64,000 nucleotides of DNA from Gymnopus androsaceus JB14 (lineage: Eukaryota > Basidiomycota > Agaricomycetes > Agaricales > Omphalotaceae). The stretch's first letter is position 1, and each line of letters begins with the position of its first letter. Below, one piece after another: positions 31,286 through 44,109 of the stretch. The DNA lies in NCBI GenBank assembly GCA_009733575.1, contig ML769461.1, positions 176,399 through 240,398 on the forward strand. Reading direction: 5' to 3'. The translations under genes and the position numbers were made by a program. Below the pieces are notes generated by a model, which saw nothing but the letters and a program-made list of their open reading frames with translations, searched no databases and was not told the origin of the DNA.

Positions 31286-34200
31286 TCCAGTACACTTCAG
31301 TACACTTCAGCGCACTCCAGTACACTCCAGTGCACTTCACAGTGCACTCAAGTACACTTCAATGCACTCAAGTACACTTCAGTGTACTGGAGTGTACTGG
31401 AGTGCGCTCAGTGTGAAGTGCACTGGAGTGTACTTGAGTGCACTGTGAAGTGCACTGGGGTGTACTGGAGTGCGCTGAAGTGTACTGAAGTGTACTGGAG
31501 TGCACTGAAGTGTACTTGAGTGCATTGAAGTGTACTGAGGTGCACTGAAGTGTACTGGAGTGCGGTGAAGTTTACTGAGGTGCACTGAAGTGTACTGGAG
31601 TGTACTGGAGTGCGCTGAAGTGTACTGAAGTGTACTGGAGTGCACTGAAGTGTACTTGAGTGCATTGAAGTGTACTCGTAGCCACGGAAAAAAACGGTCC
31701 AGGTCACATTTGCATTTGAACTTGCAATTTTCAGTGCATTTTGGAAAGGAGATCACAAAAAATTTTGAGTATGTGAATATGTTGTATTGATGGTGGTAAA
31801 CATCCTCAGAAAGTATGGGGCTTATAACACAAGCATGAGAATGTAAATCGACCAAGTACATGAGTGGTATCAAAAAAGGTGGACCATTTTTTTCCGTGGC
31901 CATGAGTACTTGAGTGCATTGAAGTGTACTTGAGTGCATTGAAGTGTACTGGAGTGCACTGAAGTGTACTGAGGTGCACTGAAGTGTACTGGAGTGTACT
32001 GGAGTGCGCTGAAGTGTACTGAGGTGCACTGAAGTGTACTTGAGTGCACTGTGAAGTGCACTAGAGTGTACTGGAGTGCACTGAAGTGCACTGAAGTGTA
32101 CTGGAGTGCACTGAAGTGTACTGAGGTGCACTGAAGTGTACTTGAGTGCACTGTGAAGTGCACTGGAGTGTACTGGAGTGCACTGAAGTGCACTGGAGTG
32201 TACTGGAGTGCACTGAAGTGTACTGAGGTGCACTGAAGTGTACTGGAGTCTGCTGAAGTGTACTGAGGTGCACTGAAGTGTACTGGAGTCCGCTGAAGTG
32301 TACTGAGGTGCACTAAAGTGTACTGGAGTGTGCTGAAGTGTACTGAGGTGCACTGAAGTGTACTGGAGTGTGCTGAAGTGTACTGAGGTGCACTGAAGTG
32401 TACTGGAGTGCACTGAAGTGTACAGTGCACTCAAGTACACTTCAATGCACTCAAGTACACTTCAGTACACTTCAGTGCACCTCAGTACACTTCAGCACAC
32501 TCCAGTACACTTTAGTGCACCTCAGTACACTTCAGCGGACTCCAGTACACTTCAGTGCACCTCAGTACACTTCAGCAGACTCCAGTACACTTCAGTGCAC
32601 CTCAGTACACTTCAGTGCACTCCAGTACACTTCAGTGCACTTCAGTGCACTCCAGTACACTTCAGTGCACTTCAGTGCACTCCAGTACACTTCAGTGCAC
32701 TCCAGTACACTCCAGTGCACTTCACAGTGCACTCAAGTACACTTCAGTGCACCTCAGTACACTTCAGTGCACCTCAGTACACTTCAGTGCACCTCAGTAC
32801 ACTTTAGTGCACCTCAGTACACTTCAGCACATACACTTCAGTGCACTTCAGTGCACTCCAGTACACTGAAGTGCACTCCAGTACACTCTAGTGCACTTCA
32901 CAGTGCACTCAAGTACACTTCAGCGCACTCCAGTACACTCCAGTACACTTCAGTGCACCTCAGTACACTTCAGTGCACCTCAGTACACTTCAGTGCACCT
33001 CAGTACACTTCAGTGCACCTCAGTACACTTCAGTGCACCTCAGTACACTTCAGTGCACCTCAGTACACTTCAGTGCACCTCAGTACACTTCAGTGCACCT
33101 CAGTACACTTCAGTGCACTCCAGTACACTTCAATGCACTCAAGTACACTTCAATGCAAGTACACTGTACACTTCAGTGCACCTCAGTACACTTCAGTGCA
33201 CCTCAGTACACTTCAGTGCACCTCAGTACACTTCAGTGCACCTCAGTACACTTCAGTGCACCTCAGTACACTTCAGTGCACCTCAGTACACTTCAGTGCA
33301 CCTCAGTACACTTTAGTGCACCTCAGTACACTTCAGCACATACACTTCAGTGCACTTCAGTGCACTCCAGTACACTGAAGTGCACTCCAGTACACTCTAG
33401 TGCACTTCACAGTGCACTCAAGTACACTTCAGCGCACTCCAGTACACTCCAGTACACTTCAGTGCACCTCAGTACACTTCAGTGCACCTCAGTACACTTC
33501 AGTGCACCTCAGTACACTTCAGTGCACCTCAGTACACTTCAGTGCACCTCAGTACACTTCAGTGCACTCCAGTACACTTCAATGCACTCAAGTACACTTC
33601 AATGCAAGTACACTGTACACTTCAGTGCACCTCAGTACACTTCAGTGCACTCCAGTACACTTCAGTGCACCTCAGTACACTTCAGTGCACTCCAGTACAC
33701 TTCAGTGCACTCCAGTACACTTCAGTGCACTCCAGTACACTTCAGTGCACTCCAGTACACTTCAGTGCACTCCAGTACACTCCAGTGCACTTCAGTACAC
33801 TTCAGCACATACACTTCAGTGCACTTCAGTGCACTCCAGTACACTTCAGTGCACTCCAGTACACTCTAGTGCACTTCACAGTGCACTCCAGTACACTTCA
33901 GTGCACTCCAGTACACTCCAGTACACTTCAGTGCACCTCAGTACACTTCAGTGCACTCCAGTACACTTCAATGCACTCAAGTACACTTCAATGCAAGTAC
34001 ACTGTACACTTCAGTGCACCTCAGTACACTTCAGTGCACTCCAGTACACTTCAGTGCACTCCAGTACACTTCAGTGCACTCCAGTACACTTCAGTGCACT
34101 CCAGTACACTTCAGTGCACTTTAGTGCACTCCAGTACACTTCAGTGCACTCCAGTACACTCCAGTGCACTCCAGTACACTTCAGTGCACTCCAGTACACT

Positions 34201-35695
34201 CCAGTGCACTTCACAGTGCACTCAAGTACACTTCAGTACACTTCAGTGCACTTCAGTGCACTTCAGTGCACTCCAGTACACTTCAGTGCACTCCAGTACA
34301 CTTCAGCACACTCCAGTACACTTTAGTGCACCTCAGTACACTTCAGCACATACACTTCAGTGCACTTCAGTGCACTCCAGTACACTTCAGTGCACTCCAG
34401 TACACTCTAGTGCACTTCACAGTGCACTCAAGTACACTTCAGTGCACCTCAGTACACTTCAGCACACTCCAGTACACTCCAGTACACTTCAGTGCACCTC
34501 AGTACACTTCAGTGCACTCTAGTACACTTCAATGCACTCAAGTACACTTCAATGCAAGTACACTGTACACTTCAGTGCACCTCAGTACACTTCAGTGCAC
34601 CTCAGTACACTTCAGTGCACTCCAGTACACTTCAGTGCACTCCAGTACACTTCAGTGCACTCCACTACACTCCAGTGCACTTCAGTGCACTCCAGTACAC
34701 TTCAGTGCACTCCAGTACACTCCAGTGCACTTCACAGTGCACTCAAGTACACTTCAGTGCACTCAAGTACACTTCAGTGCACCTCAGTACACTTCAGTGC
34801 ACCTCAGTACACTTCAGTGCACTCCAGTACACTTCAGTGCACCTCAGTACACTTCAGTGCACTCCAGTACACTCTAGTGCACTTCACAGTGCACTCAAGT
34901 ACACTTCAGCGCACTCCAGTACACTTCAGCGCACTCCAGTACACTCCAGTACACTTCAGTGCACCTCAGTACACTTCAGTGCACTCCAGTACACTTCAAT
35001 GCACTCAAGTACACTTCAATGCAAGTACACTGTACACTTCAGTGCACCTCAGTACACTTCAGTGCACTCCAGTACACTTCAGTGCACTCCAGTACACTTC
35101 AGTGCACTCCAGTACACTTCAGTGCACTCCAGTACACTTCAGTGCACTCCAGTACACTTCAGTGCACTTCAGTACACTCCAGTACACTTCAGTGCACTCC
35201 AGTACACTCCAGTGCACTTCAGTGCACTCCAGTACACTTCAGTGCACTCCAGTACACTCCAGTGCACTTCACAGTGCACTCAAGTACATTTCAGTACACT
35301 TCAGTGCACTCCAGTACACTTCAGCACACTCCAGTACACTTTAGTGCACCTCAGTACACTTCAGCACACTCCAGTACACTTCAGCGGACTCCAGTACACT
35401 TCAGTGCACTTCAGTGCACTCCAGTACACTTCAGTGCACTCCAGTACACTCCAGTGCACTGAAGTGCACTCCAGTACACTTCAGTGCACTCCAGTACACT
35501 CCAGTGCACTGAAGTGCACTCCAGTACACTTCAGTGCACTCCAGTACACTCCAGTGCACTTCACAGTGCACTCAAGTACACTTCAGTGCACCTCAGTACA
35601 CTTCAGCGCACTCCAGTACTCCAGTCCACTTCAGTGCACTCCAGTACACTCCAGTCCACTTCAGTGCACTCCAGTACACTTCAGTACACTCTGTT
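31286..35695. repeat. 4.4-kb satellite of 10/20-bp units with two orientation switches
   Basis: Arrays of TACACTTCAG, TGCACTCCAG and TGCACCTCAG half-units. The orientation is forward at 31286-31380, reverse at 31381-32420 and forward again from 32421. Both switch points are near-perfect palindromes. A landmark (AATGCAAGTACACTGTACAC) recurs near 33150, 33600, 33990, 34550 and 35020, showing higher-order units of roughly 390-560 bp. Because stop codons are rare in the unit, all frames stay open for hundreds of codons (a Thr/Ser/His/Gln/Cys-rich 20-residue periodicity); I regard these as non-genic. A MITE sits at 31675-31906. Confidence 0.95.
31675..31906. mobile_element. TA-flanked MITE, family M3, copy 2
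   Basis: 232 bp, same ends as the copy at 18382, flanked by TA at 31673-31674 and 31907-31908. It is inserted in the reverse-oriented block of the satellite. Confidence 0.9.
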
Positions 35696-35753
35696 GTCTC
35701 TCTGTTGTTACTCTGTTGCACTTCCGTGCACTCTGTTGCACTTCCGTGCACTA

Positions 35754-36512
35754 TGGCGGACCAAAGGGTGAAAAAATAATTCACCACACGTGCATTAAAA
35801 TCACCGCACGCACATTAAAATCACCACACGCACGCGCATTACAATTATCGCGCACAATTGAATGTCACCGCGCTCAATTCATAGTTTTGTCATTACAATC
35901 ACCACACCCACACTCTCATTACATTTATTGTGCGCATATTAAAATTACTGCGCGCGCATTACAATCATCATGCGCGCACGCTATTTATTGTTCATCGCGC
36001 GCGCACATATAAGTCTTTCATTAAATGAATATGCAAAATAACTAATATGGGGACCTTACAAGGTCCCCAGCTTATATGATATTCCGAGTAATAAATAATA
36101 TATCCCTATGGGATAATAAATACTGAGTTGGTTGAGGATTAGGGTAAGCTGTGGTAACGGTCATGGCAGCGAGTGCCGTGGACCTTGTATCAATTGGGAT
36201 TCAGCCAAAGCATTTGTAAAGAGAGTGTAGACGTAGTTGGTTATGCCACTAGGGATCAAGATTCAAGGAAGGGCAGTAGAGTCGGATTTGGGTGAAATGG
36301 AAGTGGGAATTGAAAGAGATAAGGGGAAAGGATGACCACGGTCTTCAAGAATTCGGGAGATTATAGGCAGCAGCTTCGGGAATGAATCGTGAAGAATGTG
36401 AGTCGACTAGTCGACGTGTCGACGTGGCAGTATTGGAAAGAAAATATATGGGCGCTTGTTGCAAACCGGCACGTTGCTGCCGTCGGACTTCCGGCCCATT
36501 AGCCGTTGGTCC
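35754..36512 (+). repeat. Left arm of the long inverted repeat
   Basis: Complementary to 37850-38625 with scattered substitutions and indels. It contains a compact hairpin GGGGACCTTACAAGGTCCCC at 36049-36068, which is also present in the other arm (with T for A at the centre). Confidence 0.88.
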
Positions 36513-37849
36513 AATTCAATACACATTGGTACAAGAAAAACTTTCACATAGAAATTGCATAGAAAGCCAAACCTTTAGGTTTGGTAATAAGGCTCCAATA
36601 CACATAGAAGTTGTAGTACTACTGGAATGATTTCTGACTCTGTACTGAGTCTGACTGGGACAAAAGGTCTCTGTATCATTAAGCCAATCTGTTGCTAACT
36701 ATACATAGGATTGAGCCAGGATGCAAATGTGTATGAAGCTCACTGGAAAGGTGTGCCAAATGTGTGTAATATTAGAGTAATAAGTATATAAGTAGTCAAA
36801 GTACAGATTGGGGTTGTAACTTGTAAGTATCATACTATGAAGCAATGAAATTGTAAGTACCACTAATCAGCAAAACCTGTATTTTGCATTTTAATTCCAA
36901 CAGTAACACTTAAAATTCCCAGCACTCCCAGAGTCTCAGAGCTCCCAGTGCTGCCAAAAATATAAAATTGTATGACATCCCCTTTTTTTTCCAAATAAGA
37001 TAACTTGGAGGCCTCTGGGAGCTTCTGAGAGCTCTGACCAGCACTGACCAGTGCATCTCTATAGGTTCTGGAGTAAGTACTGGGGCACTGGAGGCACTGT
37101 ACAGTGCTTGCAAGGACACTGCATCATACATGTTTCACTGATGCTAATGTTAGATTCTATAAGTTTGAACAGGAGATACCCTGTAGCCATGTGTTTATGG
37201 TCACAGTGGTGCAATCATATGAGAAATGTTTCTTCCTAACCAGTCCGAATACTATCATGCCTGGGGAGTTGATAATTTTTTTTTTGTAAATTGCTTTGGA
37301 AATGCCTTTAAACTTGTGCTGTTCTTACCGGCTTTGGTACATACATAGCATAGCATCTTAGGAAGACATCCATCTATTTTTTACTACCAAATTACACTAT
37401 CTTCGACAGGGATTGAGTTTCTGCCTCGCACCAGGGGAGTCGATAAAAATTAGTCACATCAAATGTCACGATTTGTCCACTGAAATTCATGCATCTGCAC
37501 GAATAGTCACACTCCTTCCTCTCGAACCTCTTAACTCTTAAATGCTGCCTTGGAAAGTCTTGGAGAAATTTTCCAACAGACAGTTGAAGTTGTCTTAGGC
37601 AAGCATGAATTTTTCCGTGTGTTCAATATTAGCCTGGTAATGATACAAGCTGAATTGTAAGAAATTCGTGAATTTGGCACTGAAGACGACTTTCGGAACG
37701 AGAACTCGACCGTTTTAAATGCAAAAAAAACTGAAACTATATACCTCAGGTATGCATACTTCAATTCCGATACATACTTATAGCAATATGCGAAGAGAAG
37801 TGCCTCCAAAATGCATTTATCAACTCCCCTGGCTTTTTCACACGATAGT
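36513..37849. other. Interior of the long-TIR element, no gene
   Basis: AT-rich sequence with a small cluster of GAGAGCTC/CCAGCACTG repeats near 36915-37060. I see no transposase motif, intron-spliced ORF or RNA gene. Confidence 0.5.
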
Positions 37850-38625
37850 ATGGACCAACGAGCTAATGGACCGGAAGTCCGACGGCAGCGACGTGCCGGT
37901 TTGCAACAAGCGCCCATATCTTTTCTTTCCAATACTGCCACGTCGACACGTCAACTAGTCGACTCGCATTCATCCCCAAAGCCGCTGCCTATAATCTTCC
38001 GAATTTTTGAAGACCGTGGTCATCCTTTCCATTTATCTCTTTCCCAACCTGGTAACGCAGCACCAGCGTAATTCCCACTTCCCTTTCACCCAAATCCGAC
38101 TCTACTGCCCTTTCCTTGAATCTTGAGCCCTAGTGGCATAACCGACTACGTCTACACTCTCTTTACAAATGCTTTGGCCAAATCCCAATTGATACAAGGT
38201 CCACGGCACTTGCTGCCATGACCGTTACCACAGCTTACCCTAATCCTCAACCAACTCAGTATTTATTATATAGGGATATATTATTTATTGCTCGGAATAT
38301 CATATAAGCTGGGGACCTTGTAAGGTCCCCATATTAGTTATTTTGCAAATTCATTTGATGAAAGGCTTATATGCGCGCGCGCGATGAACAATAAATAGCG
38401 TGCGCGCATGATGATTGTAATGCGCGCGCAGTAATTTTAATATGCGCACAATAAATGTAATGAGCGTGTGGGTGTGGTGATTGTAATGACAAAACTATGA
38501 ATTGAGCGCGGTGACATTCAATTGTGTGCAATAATTGTAATGCGCGTGCATGCGGTGATTTTAATGTGCGTGCGGTGATTTTAATGCGCGTGCGGTGAAT
38601 TATTTTTTCACCCTTTGGTCCGCCA
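37850..38625 (-). repeat. Right arm of the long inverted repeat
   Basis: Inverted copy of the left arm. The innermost matching bases are TGGACCAACG next to CTAATGG. Confidence 0.88.
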
Positions 38626-38627
38626 TA

Positions 38628-38880
38628 GTGCACTCTGTTGCACTTCCACTGTTGCACCCCAGTACACTCTGTTGCACTTCCATGCATCCTGCTGCACTTC
38701 ATTGCACTCTGCAGTGCAATATACTTGATTGCACACACTTTATTGTGCTCTGTTGCACTTCCTACATGCACTACTCTAGTGCACTTCATTGCATTCCTCC
38801 AGTACACTTTATTGCACTCTGTTGCACTCCAGTGCACTCCTCTAGTACACTTTATTGCACTCTGTTGCATTTCATGCAAC
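38628..38880. repeat. Degenerate satellite
   Basis: Irregular blocks of CACTCTGTTGCACTTC and CCAGTACACTTTATTGC related to the 4.4-kb satellite. From 38881 to 39844 I find no gene; a cluster of AGGTACCTG palindromic repeats lies near 39230-39370. Confidence 0.75.
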
Positions 38881-39844
38881 TTCCCTCTGTTATATGCACC
38901 ATCATTGGTTAAGGCCTTAATTGGCAACTGGTCATTGTCATGAGTGGGCAAGCAGGCTGCATTGTGATTGTTGAGATTGCTCATTGAAGGAACATATCAT
39001 GTGCATGTAGCAGGCTTCAAAGAAATGGCTATGAAAGACATGTCAGAAGAGTATCTTACAAGATAGGGGTATAATCTCCATACCTTACACCAACAAACTT
39101 GTATTTCACAATGTTTCTGACATTGATAATCTCTGCAGGGTGGAAATGGGCATAGCAGGGTGCTTTCCATCCCTCCAATTGATGTGCTGCATGAGTTTGA
39201 ACATTTATTAATTAATGTAAATAACACAAGTACCTGCAGGTACTTGTGCTGACCAGGAGAACAGGTACCTGTGAGTATACTTGCAGGAGGTACCTGTCTA
39301 CAGGTACCAGTCTCCCATGGCTCCAGACCCAGTCACAGGTCAGCCTTTTTAGGTAACTGGTACCTGTCTGGTGGATCCAGGTAGACCTGGATCCGGACTC
39401 ATGTCCAACTCTAGTGATAATTTCAATATCACTATTTTTGTCAACGTTGCCTGCATTGGTGTGAGGATGCTTGCACAAGCTGTTGGTATGAGAGTTTGAC
39501 TGATAAGATAAGGAAGCATGACTGCCTAGCAGCAAGGCAAGTCAACAGTGCACACAGCACAAAGGAGTAACAATCACATAGATTGTAGAGGACAATAATG
39601 ATTGTGTTATATTGCATCTACATAGGGTATTTATACTAGTCCTAAGTACAATATCATATACAGGTATATCAGGTAAGTGGCTACTGCAAGAATGTCTGTG
39701 GCTACTATGTGAATATTCTTGTGGATAATGTGAGTAAGTATGCAGAGCATAAGTATACACAAGTGGTTACAGCAAGAAACAAAGTAGAGACTGCAAGATG
39801 ATAAATGTGGAGTGCATGGGATGGTGATACAAACAAGTGGAGAT

Positions 39845-40080
39845 TACTATACCATCTTGATTGATTTGGCAGGCCCTTGTGACCATGACCAGCTTGATGA
39901 AATTTTGGATTTGGCCCCTTGTAGTGAAGCAGTGTGACCTCAGCAAAATTTTGCCTTTTTTAAAGGTAATTTTGGGCATGTCACACTAAAAAATTTGGCA
40001 CTTTTGAAATGTGACTTGTGATCTCAGCACATCAGACCACCATGACCTGTGACCACCAAATTGATCAAAATGGTACAGTA
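39845..40080. mobile_element. MITE, second member of the TACTGTACC family
   Basis: Inverted ends TACTATACCATCTTGATTGA and the complement of TACTGTACCATTTTGATCAA enclose 236 bp. Related to 2276-2533. Unassigned sequence without a gene follows to 40620. Confidence 0.5.
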
Positions 40081-40620
40081 CAAGTAAAGTGTTCCATGTA
40101 TAGATAGATGAATATTACCTTGTGATATTCCAACAGTTGGAGACAGAAGCAGGAGAGGTTCCAACAGATGTCATAGATGAATTGCGCAAAAGCTGGGTCT
40201 GTTTAGAGCCATGCTTACCCATGGTGCTTCTAAGGACAAGATTGAAGGGAAGCGCACCTTTTATACCCAAAATACCTGATCCAAATTGATAGTATCAATA
40301 GGCTCTGTGTTTCATCCAGAGACATGAAGCAAGCCTAAACTTTGAAGCAATCTTGATCCAGCCAGGGAGAGCCACTACCACATAGATGAACATATCAAAA
40401 TATGGAACAAGAAGCTGAAGCCAATTGTTATGGTATTGAGAAAGCTGAAGCCAACTCAAGCTTGTTGTGTGCAATGACAATGACTGGACAAGAGATGAAG
40501 GAAAAAAGATATTAAGCATTTAAAGCACAAGACAGATTTGTGCTAAGAGCGCTAAGCACCTGGTGCCAATGATGCCGTAGGCCTAGAGGCTTAGGTGCTT
40601 GCAGACTTGCTTTCAACTTG

Positions 40621-40991
40621 CATCAGGAAAAATGGTCTGGGCCAAGGATAGCCTAGGTAACCTAAGCCTCCTAGGTTACAGGGCTGGACTTGGGATGGCC
40701 TAGGCAGCCTAGGCCTCCTAGGTTACCTAGGACTATCTCAGGCTGCCTGAGGTTTCCCCAGGGTTCTTCCAGGTTTCCTCAGGTTTCCTCAGGTTTTCTC
40801 AGGTTTCTCAGGTTTTCTCAGGTTTTCTCAGGTTTTCTCAGGTGACTCAGGTTGTCAAAAGTCCACCCCCTAATTCCTAGGTCATCCTAAAGGAACCTAG
40901 GCAACCTAGGTGGCCTAGGTGGCCTAGGTGTCTTTGAGTTACCTTGAGGTTAACTTCAGGCCATCCAAGGCCCAAACAGTTTTTCCTGATG
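40621..40991. mobile_element. MITE with CATCAGGAAAAA ends and a CTCAGG-repeat interior
   Basis: Inverted ends CATCAGGAAAAATGGTCTGG and complement (with substitutions) enclose tandem blocks of CCTAGGT and CTCAGGTTTT. A second, left-truncated member ends at 60598 with the same terminal and interior motifs. No coding capacity. Confidence 0.65.
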
Positions 40992-41791
40992 TGGATCATC
41001 TCTCATCATACCTTCATTGTCATTGTTGTGCTCCAGCAATCAATTGATTGGACTCGTTCTTTCACTGTACAGTTGGATTCATCTTTCTGTATTAATCATT
41101 CCGTTGTCTTTGGTTTTCTGAATGTTTACTTTCTGCACACCACTTGAAACTGCATTCAGCCATGTTGTCTAATGATGAATTCATTCACATCCATGATTTC
41201 TATGCCAGAGCTTGACCTTCAGTGCTGGAATATCCTATACACCTATGCCATCACAAAAATCAAGGCATCTGAGGTCAAGGTGCAACTCAATGTTGTCTTC
41301 AAGAATTCCGGTGTCCTCTACAATGAGCTTTTATGGGTATCCAGAATGGGTAGGATCATTGGGTACCAAGCCTAACAATGTTGATACAAATCAGGATCTC
41401 TTGTGCTAGATTGATAGCAAGATCTCTGAGCTATCAATAGCTATGTTCACTGTGCACTCACCTCCTGCACCAACTCCAGAGTCTCCTACCGCTTCAGCGC
41501 TTTTGCCTCAAAGTACAGAGAGAATGACTCTTGAGGTTGATATGGAGTTTGACCCTAACTCGGCCTACTATAGTAAAGACTTCACTGAAGGAGTACACTG
41601 CTTGCAAGAGGCTACAGCATGCAGCTGGTATGGAAGTAGATCCCCCTCCTGTGAAGGCAGTCATCTCATTGACTCAACATTCAAGCTTAAAATTGTCATT
41701 GCATCACTGAGAAGAAGCTGGAACTCATTGTAAGTAAATCTCCACAATTTCCATTTGTAAGTAAAATCCTTGTAGTGTTATCACCTCAGTC
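40992..41791 (+). other. Unassigned sequence with short coding-like frames
   Basis: Frames at 41172-41375 (containing MPELDLQCWNILYTYAITKI) and 41443-41733 (acidic, Pro/Thr-rich) have protein-like composition but no family I recognise. They may be scraps of a spliced gene. Confidence 0.2.
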
Positions 41792-42488
41792 ACTGTAAAC
41801 TCGAAGCTAGTAGTCTGTACAGATGTAAGGATGTGCTGGGAAGTGATGTTAGAGCTATCAGAGCTGTGGAGAGCGGACAACCAGCCTTACCTAACACTGA
41901 GAGAGATGGTGGGGGAAAGGAAGCAAGGAGCACAAGGAGTCAGGACGCCTCAGGGCATTCTAACACAGGCCTCTGCTCGGAACTCCGGCACCTGGATGAG
42001 ACTGAGGGCATCTGACCATGACCCCATGACCTGGCTGATGAATAATATAACTCGAAAAAACGAGTTGAGCATGTCCCTAGAATCAAACATAGCATGCCAA
42101 CCACGATAGCTATTGACAAGCTGCTTGCGCAAAAATGACCATAATGGTGCGCTGGAAATATGGACAGAACGCAGTAATGCTATAACCAACGGAAGGCATT
42201 AAATAAGAGCGAAATAACTAAGATGCTCAGAATTTGGAGTTGAGCAAGTTGTGCGATGCACCATAGATACTGAAGATAGAACCATGGTTGGTAAGCCAGA
42301 ATTGTAGAGCATATTGAACTCTATTTGCGTGGACCAGGAGTGGCAAAGAGGATATAGTAAAGTGCAGCAATTGTGTAAATGAATTCATGTGCGCTAAAAA
42401 GCGATGTGCATTACAATTGCTGCAGAAGATCTGTTGTTTGCTGAGGCCTGCAGAAAAGCTCCCTACCTCTGGAATCCGCCTTCATGTC
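41792..42488 (-). mobile_element. Ngaro copy VIII: truncated A repeat
   Basis: Minus-oriented A repeat from the GACATGAAGG end (42488) to ACTGTAAACTCG (41792); spacer and B are absent. It shares private variants with copy IX (a 12-bp loss after GGTGCATCGCA, CACTCCTGGTCCACG, and an extra T in the hairpin loop), so the two derive from one parent by duplication. Confidence 0.85.
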
Positions 42489-43668
42489 AAGCAGTCATGC
42501 TTGAGTCAATTTGATCTTGTGGGCCAGTAGGACATATCCTAGTTGTGGTTTGCCCTTCCTTGTCCGTTCAAGGCTCCTGCTATGTCCAGGGTAAACAAGT
42601 CAGTTTTGCATAAATTCAGTTATCATTCCATCAGTTTGCAACCAGGGGAGTCATGCTTGAGTCTAGTAGGACATATCCTGGTCGTGGTTTGCCCTTCTTT
42701 GTCCGTTCAAGGCTCCTGCCATGTCCAGGGTAAACAAGTCAGTTTTGCATAAATTCAGTTATCATTCCATCAGTTTGCAACCAGGGCAGTCATGCTTGAG
42801 TCTAATAGGACATATCCTGGTCGTGGTTTGCCCTTCTTTGTCCGTTCAAGGCTCCTGCCATGTCCAGGGTAAACAAGTCAGTTTTGCATAAATTCAGTTA
42901 TCATTCCATCAGTTTGCAACCAGGGCAGTCATGCTTGGGTCAATTTGATCTTGTGGGCCAGTGGGACATATTCTAGTCGTGGGTTGCCCTTCCTTGTTTG
43001 TTCATAACCAAATCAGCTTGGAATAAATTTAGTTATCATTCCATCAGTTTGCAACCAGGGCAGTCATGCTTAAGTCAATTTGATCTTGTGGGCCTGTAGA
43101 CCATATTCTAGTCGTGGTTTGCCCTTCCTTGTCCATTCAAGGCTCCTGCTATGTCCAGGGTATACAAAGCAGCTTGGAATTAATTCAGGTATCATTTCAT
43201 CAGTTTGCAATCAGGGCAGTCATGCTTGAATAAATTTAATCTCATGGGCCATTAGGACATATCCTAGTCCTAGTTTGCCTTTCATTGTTTGTTCAATGCT
43301 CCTACTATGTCCAGGGTAAATAAGTCAGCTTAGAGTAACTACAGTTATCATTCCATCAGTTTGCAACCAGGGCAGTAACACTTGAGTCAATTTCATCTTC
43401 AAGGCTCCTACCATGTCCAGGGTAAACAAATCAGCTTGGCATAAATTTAGTTATCATGCCATCAGTTTGCAACCTGGGCAGTAACGCTTGAATCAATTTA
43501 ATCTCATGGGCCATTAAGACATATCCTGGTTGTGGTTTTCTTACTTGTCCATTCAAGGCTCCTGCCATGTCCAGGGTAAACAAATCAGTTTTGCATAAAT
43601 TTAGTTATCATTCAATCAGTTTGCAATCAGGGCAGTCATGCTTGAATCAATTTAATCTCTTGGGCCAT
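42489..43668 (+). repeat. Satellite of about 170-bp units, left array
   Basis: About seven tandem units, each with GTTTGCAACCAGGGCAGTCA, GGGCCA(T/G)TAGGACATATCC and CCATGTCCAGGGTAAACAA. Several units carry diagnostic variants that recur in the inverted array at 48912-49954. The array continues at 47815 after the pogo insertion. Confidence 0.92.
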
Positions 43669-44109
43669 TACAGTTTTTGACTGGCCATTGGGATGTCCCG
43701 TCCACTGGGACAAACGGCTCTGGCCCTTGTAATCCTTGCTCTATGTCCTTCATGATTTTTATGTAGCTATGTATACTCCTTATACATATTATACACTACC
43801 AAAACTGTAGAGTTACCTACTTTATTCAACTTGAATGCTCATACTTTTGCCATGTAAGCATTAAACCCAACAATCTTATGTTGTAGAATCAAATTTTTTT
43901 TGAGAAATCAAGTATAATAGAGTAGAAAAGTGCTGTCTATGATTCTCAAGGCAATCCATGTAGTATATGAGCTTCTAGAGCAATTTTGGGACAACCAGTG
44001 CCCAAATGTCACGCTCCAATTTAGGAAACCACGCCCCGCCAGCGCTAAACTGTGCCTGCCATTTCTAGCCCCTCTCCAATGGGCCAACATGCTTCTTCTC
44101 TTACCAAAA

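Larger units (their letters stand above)
35754..38625. mobile_element. Non-autonomous element with about 770-bp inverted repeats
   Basis: The ends read TGGCGGACCAAAGGGTGAAA and complement, flanked by TA (35752-35753, 38626-38627). The arms cover 35754-36512 and 37850-38625. The 1.3-kb middle has no transposase or other supported ORF. The outer 250 bp of each arm are short tandem-like blocks CATTAAAATCACC / CATTACAATCACC separated by GCGCGC-rich tracts. Both ends are embedded in degenerate satellite (GCACTCTGTTGCACTTCC). TA flanks suggest mobilisation by a mariner/pogo-type enzyme; arms this long are unusual for such elements. Confidence 0.8.

Noticed and set aside
31286..35695. CRISPR array
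   Set aside because: No distinct spacers, units are 10/20 bp and contiguous, and the sequence is eukaryotic; this is a satellite.
32398..36012. Several large Thr/Ser/His-rich proteins
   Set aside because: Products of a stop-poor 20-bp satellite open in all frames; no start context, no domain, and equal openness on the other strand.
36382..36630. Small Cys/Arg-rich protein in the long inverted repeat
   Set aside because: Present in altered frames in the two arms without conservation of the reading frame; GC-rich repeat sequence rather than a gene.
40620..40991. Simple microsatellite of CTCAGG
   Set aside because: The repeat is the interior of a longer unit bounded by inverted CATCAGGAAAAA ends and is found again at 60340-60598, so a MITE explains it better.
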